Source of the DNA: Deltaproteobacteria bacterium
GTDB taxonomy: Bacteria > Desulfobacterota > Desulfobacteria > Desulfobacterales > ETH-SRB1
Assembly: GCA_019309665.1 (NCBI GenBank)
Contig: JAFDFV010000031.1
Span: forward strand, 1 to 10,053
Direction: 5' to 3'
Length of the DNA stretch: 10,053 bases
Below, one piece after another: positions 6,972 through 10,053 of this stretch; the first letter of the stretch is position 1; every line of letters begins with the position of its first letter. The position numbers and the translations under genes are program-made. The notes under the pieces are model-generated. The model was not told the DNA's origin. It was given only the letters and a program-made list of their open reading frames with translations, and did no database searches.

Positions 6972-7723
6972 AAAATAACTATTACATACTTCTCTTAAAA
7001 AGTATCTTGCTGATAGTTATTTTTGCCGGATGTCAGGGATGTCAAATTGCTTCATCAGTCAAACAATTTGAAGCGTCATCCGATCCATACCAGGGAAGCA
7101 CTTACAAAAAAGTGCTAATGAAATGGACGAATGAAGCTTGCATATATAGAGGCCTTGATCTTGAGCTAATGACTTCAGCTACCTTCAAATCGCCTGAATT
7201 CAGAGAGGCCTATGCAAATGAGTATGTCAGAACTTATAATCTTGCTAGTGAAGAAAAGGAAAAACTTATAAAAGATCAAAAACAAGCTTCTTTAATATAC
7301 AATGATTTTATAATGTCTGCATACGTACCGGATAAAAAATTGAATGATTTTAATAAAAAAGATTCTATATGGAAAATATATCTTAACGCAGGCAATGAAA
7401 CAAAAATAAAACCGCTTGAGATAAGGAAAATTAAAAAGATTGATGCGGTGCTTACTCACTTTTTTCCATATATTAATACCTGGGAATCAATTTATCTCGT
7501 CAGATTCCCTGTAAAATTGCAGGGAACCGACAAAAATATAATTGATGATACCAGCTCAAAAATAAAATTTGTAATTACAAGTGTACTCGGTACTACTGAA
7601 ATGGTCTGGAACATAACCCGGATAAACCGGAAATCCGAAGCACAAAACTCGAAACTCGAAACAAATCCAAATACTAAATGCTCAAATGTTCAAAACTGTA
7701 GGAGCAGTCTTGAGAGCGATTAA
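6968..7723 (+). CDS. Predicted lipoprotein of unknown function
   Basis: I do not recognise the family. The 251-residue product opens with a lipoprotein-type signal: MKNNYYILLLK, a hydrophobic core to residue 20, then IFAGC with the probable lipidated Cys at 22 (a second Cys at 25 is less likely). Gln at +2 would favour the outer membrane in the usual sorting rule. The mature part is charged and moderately rich in aromatics, with no motif that I can name. Its start overlaps the purB stop as ATGA, so translation is probably coupled, although no functional link to purine synthesis is evident. From about residue 222 onward the reading frame runs through the left arm of an inverted-repeat element. 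The Asn/Ser/Lys-rich tail (SEAQNSKLETNPNT...) therefore probably is not ancestral, and the original stop may have been near VWNIT. Confidence 0.8.
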   Translation: MKNNYYILLLKSILLIVIFAGCQGCQIASSVKQFEASSDPYQGSTYKKVLMKWTNEACIYRGLDLELMTSATFKSPEFREAYANEYVRTYNLASEEKEKLIKDQKQASLIYNDFIMSAYVPDKKLNDFNKKDSIWKIYLNAGNETKIKPLEIRKIKKIDAVLTHFFPYINTWESIYLVRFPVKLQGTDKNIIDDTSSKIKFVITSVLGTTEMVWNITRINRKSEAQNSKLETNPNTKCSNVQNCRSSLESD

Positions 7724-7811
7724 ATCTGCCTTCGGCGGACACTGTTGTTTTTGATTTTGAATTTTTGTCATTCGATATTGTTTCGTATTTCGATATTCGT
7801 ATTTCGAATTT
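7631..7811. repeat. Degenerate inverted repeat overlapping the lipoprotein 3' end
   Basis: The left arm (starting at 7631, AAATCCGAAGCACAAAACTC...) and the reverse complement of the right arm (ending at 7811, AAATTCGAAATACGAATATC...) agree at about 26 of the first 34 positions. Both continue with CAAATG/TTCAAAA-type sequence. Short CGAAA-containing direct repeats occur inside each arm. The centre (7700-7743) holds a small hairpin, CTGCC-TTC-GGCGG. Sequence of this 'cgaaacaaattcaaatgttcaaaac' style is, as I recall, a common dispersed intergenic repeat. The left arm is translated as the lipoprotein's tail. The right arm lies in the spacer before yajC. Confidence 0.65.
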
Positions 7812-7812
7812 A

Positions 7813-7827
7813 TTTTCTGTCAGAAAA
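7813..7827. promoter_or_regulatory. Short perfect palindrome TTTTCTG-T-CAGAAAA
   Basis: A 15-base palindrome with 7-base arms and a one-base centre begins 2 bases after the inverted repeat and lies about 70 bases upstream of yajC. The absence of a loop makes an RNA hairpin unlikely, so a dimeric DNA-binding protein site is the more natural reading. No regulator is identified and chance is possible in AT-rich sequence. Confidence 0.3.
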
Positions 7828-7894
7828 AACGAAGTTTAGAGCTAAGAAATTAAAACCTGTATAAACAATAATTTTTTAAACATGGAGGTTAATC

Positions 7895-8245
7895 TTGATT
7901 AATATAGCATATGCAATGGGGCAGGGCGGAGCGGCAGGCGGCGGACAACCAGGCGGGTTTACAGCATTTATCCCACTGATTATCATGTTTGCCATATTTT
8001 ATTTTCTGCTTATCCGGCCCCAACAGAAAAAAAGTAAACAACATCGTGAAATGATAAGTACTCTAAAAAAAGGTGACCGCGTAGTAACAAGCGGTGGTAT
8101 TCATGGAAGAATTACCAATGCAGATGATACCACGATAACAGTGGAAATAGCAGATAAAGTACGAATAAAAATAAATCGCGGGAATATAGCTGCACTAAAT
8201 CAACCTTCCCCGCCCCCGCCATCTGTTGAAAACAAGGCTGATTAA
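7895..8245 (+). CDS. yajC: Sec translocase accessory subunit YajC
   Basis: Small inner-membrane protein that associates with SecD and SecF and with the SecYEG protein-export channel. The 116-residue product has a Gly-rich N-terminus (GQGGAAGGGQPGG), one membrane segment at about 22-40 (FTAFIPLIIMFAIFYFLLI), the hallmark RPQQKK at 41-46, and the cytoplasmic domain with LKKGDRVVTSGGIHGRI. It ends in a Pro-rich tail. The start is taken as TTG at 7895 because a strong GGAGG (7884-7888) sits 6 bases before it and the resulting MINIAYAMGQ fits the family. The ATG at 7882 is out of frame and stops after six codons. The ATG at 7916 would waste that ribosome binding site. secD follows after a 231-base repeat-filled spacer. 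Confidence 0.93.
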   Translation: MINIAYAMGQGGAAGGGQPGGFTAFIPLIIMFAIFYFLLIRPQQKKSKQHREMISTLKKGDRVVTSGGIHGRITNADDTTITVEIADKVRIKINRGNIAALNQPSPPPPSVENKAD

Positions 8246-8246
8246 G

Positions 8247-8424
8247 TATATAAAGTGCCTAAAATGCCTAAGGCTGTGGTACGCCTTCGGCGTGCTAATT
8301 GATAAGCCAAAGTTATTGAGAGTTTGCCTCTATCGTACATTGATGACTTAAGGAATATATAAAATGGCAGTATTCCTTAACTTTAGGCACTTTAATATAC
8401 TTTAGCTCACTTTAGGCACTTATA
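8247..8424. repeat. Palindromic repeat element between yajC and secD
   Basis: The left arm TATATAAAGTGCCTAAA (8247-8263) faces two right-arm copies of the reverse complement, TTTAGGCACTTTAATATA (8382-8399) and CACTTTAGGCACTTATA (8408-8424), separated by a partial copy CTTTAGCT. A further short AATGCCTAA follows in the left arm. The interior holds two hairpins: GTACGCC-TTC-GGCGTGC (8279-8295, one G-T pair) and TTAAGGAATA/TATTCCTTAA (8348-8357 with 8371-8380). The repeat starts 2 bases after the yajC stop and fills most of the spacer before secD. It has no reading frame that I trust. It looks like a decayed dispersed repeat and may fold in the yajC-secD transcript. Confidence 0.7.
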
Positions 8425-8476
8425 TTATAGTAAATATCCTTAATCCTTTTAGCTCTTTATTGAAGGGAATATCCAA

Positions 8477-10053
8477 TTGAAGAATTTTTCATGGCGAGTA
8501 ATTCTAGTCTTTGCGGTTATTACAACTGCAATTGTTTATATTCTTCCTACAATAAATCAAGGCTGGTGGCCACATAAGAAGATAAATCTTGGCTTAGATC
8601 TTCAGGGAGGAATGCACCTTGTACTTGAAGTTGATACTGAAAAATCAGTTGAAAGTACAATAGAACGTATGACTTATGAACTCCGGAGTCTTTTAAAGAA
8701 AGAAAATATAAGGTACATCGGAATAGACAGAATAGAAGACACCAAAATATTGCTCAAAATACGTGGTAACAATAATATCCTGAGTTTTAATAAACTGCTG
8801 GATACTGAACTTAAGGATTTGCGGGTTGTTTCAGAATCGACTGATGATGAAACACTTACCATGATATTAAATTTGCCGGACAATGAAACTCGTCATATAA
8901 AAAAGCTGGCGGTTGAACAGGCACTTGAAACAATAAGAAATCGTATCGATCAGTTCGGCGTAAATGAGCCTGATATACGTCGCCAGGGTGAAAAACGAAT
9001 TCTTATCCAACTCCCGGGCATCAAAGACACACAAAGAGCAAAGGAGTTAATCGGTAAAACAGCTCTTCTGGAATTTAAATTGCTGGACGAAAGCCATGAC
9101 CTGGGTGCCGCTTTAAAAGGAAATATACCGGCGGGCAGCGAACTTCTTTATCAGGACAATGAGGATTCAGCAACAGAACGCGTCATAAGGACCCCCTATC
9201 TTGTAAAGAAACGAACTCTTCTGACTGGTGAATACCTGACAGATGCAAGGGTTCAAATAGACTCCCAGTTCAATGAACCATATATTTCCATCAATTTTGA
9301 TAAAAAGGGGGCAAGGATTTTCGAAAGAATAACAGAAGAAAATGTTAAAAAACGACTCGCAATAGTTTTAGATAATAAAGTCTATTCCGCACCTGTTATT
9401 CAGGAAAAAATTACCGGCGGCGAAGCACGCATTACAGGAAATTTTACAACAGAAGAAGCGCGTGACCTTGCAATTGTTCTTAGGGCAGGCGCCCTGCCGG
9501 CTCCGGTTAAAATCATTGAGGAACGAACCGTAGGACCCTCTCTTGGAGCTGATTCAATAAGAAGGGGACTTATCTCCATGTACATTGGGGGCATACTCGT
9601 TGTTCTGTTTATGATTGTATATTATAAGGTTTCAGGCCTTATCGCAAACATTGCGCTTATCCTTAACATTGTTATGATTGCCGGAGGACTTGCAGGATTT
9701 CAGGCCACCCTAACGCTTCCAGGTATTGCAGGAATCATATTAACCATAGGGATGGCTGTTGATGCCAATGTTTTGATATTTGAACGTATCAGAGAAGAAA
9801 TGGATCTGGGCAAGACTCAGAGAGCTGCCGTAAATGCAGGCTATAGTAAGGCCACCCTTACCATTCTTGATGCAAACGTAACAACTCTTATCGCAGCTCT
9901 TGTTTTGTTTCAGTTTGGAACCGGGCCGGTAAAGGGTTTTGCCGTAACACTGAGTCTTGGCGTATTAGCAAGCCTGTTTACAGCACTTATCCTTACACGG
10001 CTTATTTTTGATTATCTCCTGATAAACAGAAAAATTAAAAACTTGAGTATATA
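8477..10053 (+). CDS. secD: Protein translocase subunit SecD (right end cut by window edge)
   Basis: RND-superfamily inner-membrane protein that, with SecF, uses the proton gradient to help draw exported proteins through SecYEG. Visible: 525 residues. Membrane segment 1 at about 8-23; GLDLQGGMHL at 39-48; the large periplasmic region with VNEPDIRRQGEKRILIQLPG and the ALPAPVKIIEERTVGPSLG block; then the C-terminal five-helix part. This includes LPGIAGIILTIGMAVDANVLIFERIREE with Asp429 (the conserved Asp519 of E. coli SecD) and FGTGPVKGFAVTLSLGVLASLF. The start is TTG at 8477, with AGGGA 8 bases upstream and the family-like MKNFSWR N-terminus. No ATG fits as well. The sequence ends in KNLSI followed by 'ta', so the stop codon probably straddles the edge. 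secF is expected next. Confidence 0.95.
   Translation, partial: MKNFSWRVILVFAVITTAIVYILPTINQGWWPHKKINLGLDLQGGMHLVLEVDTEKSVESTIERMTYELRSLLKKENIRYIGIDRIEDTKILLKIRGNNNILSFNKLLDTELKDLRVVSESTDDETLTMILNLPDNETRHIKKLAVEQALETIRNRIDQFGVNEPDIRRQGEKRILIQLPGIKDTQRAKELIGKTALLEFKLLDESHDLGAALKGNIPAGSELLYQDNEDSATERVIRTPYLVKKRTLLTGEYLTDARVQIDSQFNEPYISINFDKKGARIFERITEENVKKRLAIVLDNKVYSAPVIQEKITGGEARITGNFTTEEARDLAIVLRAGALPAPVKIIEERTVGPSLGADSIRRGLISMYIGGILVVLFMIVYYKVSGLIANIALILNIVMIAGGLAGFQATLTLPGIAGIILTIGMAVDANVLIFERIREEMDLGKTQRAAVNAGYSKATLTILDANVTTLIAALVLFQFGTGPVKGFAVTLSLGVLASLFTALILTRLIFDYLLINRKIKNLSI

Noticed and set aside
8246..8476. Possible small gene or non-coding RNA gene in the yajC-secD spacer
   Set aside because: Short frames here have no ribosome binding site or family resemblance, and the structure is explained by repeat arms and simple hairpins.
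1..10053. A new defence, secretion or biosynthetic multi-gene system
   Set aside because: Recognisable genes are housekeeping. The two unknown proteins are separated by repeats and purB, and no cluster of co-directed unknown genes is present.

Overview
This AT-rich, compact 10 kb window looks like a stretch of chromosome from a Gram-negative bacterium. I infer a deltaproteobacterium of the Desulfobacterales type. The reasons are the yajC-secD protein-export pair with a glycine-rich YajC N-terminus, an RNase G-type ribonuclease, and the style of the intergenic repeats. The taxonomic placement is an inference from recognition, not a database result.

Layout. Positions 1-2600 (minus strand) encode leucyl-tRNA synthetase, complete except for the last few codons, which lie beyond the left edge. 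A divergent intergenic region (2601-3113) carries a leuS promoter and a roughly 350 bp element with terminal inverted repeats. That element contains a decayed GxxExxY-family fragment and a 106 bp foldback. The plus strand then reads: rng (RNase G, 3114-4577); an unrecognised membrane-anchored protein (4677-5426); purB (adenylosuccinate lyase, 5664-6971) overlapping a predicted lipoprotein (6968-7723); yajC (7895-8245); and secD (8477 to the right edge, with only a stop codon or a few codons missing).

How the genes work together. LeuS, RNase G and PurB are housekeeping enzymes for translation, RNA maturation and purine synthesis. YajC and SecD are accessory subunits of the SecYEG translocase, and secF would be expected just past the right edge. 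The purB-lipoprotein ATGA overlap suggests translational coupling. yajC and secD both appear to start with TTG, each behind a good ribosome binding site.

The notable biology is in the gaps. Every plus-strand gap over about 90 bp contains a different inverted-repeat element: a nested inverted-repeat element before rng, a double hairpin after rng, a heptamer tandem plus a 146 bp MITE-like foldback with a 9 bp target duplication before purB, a degenerate inverted repeat that supplies the C-terminal tail of the lipoprotein, and a multi-arm palindromic repeat between yajC and secD. I see no CRISPR array, rRNA, tRNA, intact transposase or defence operon, and no convincing new multi-gene system. The two proteins of unknown function and the repeat elements are the parts that merit follow-up.
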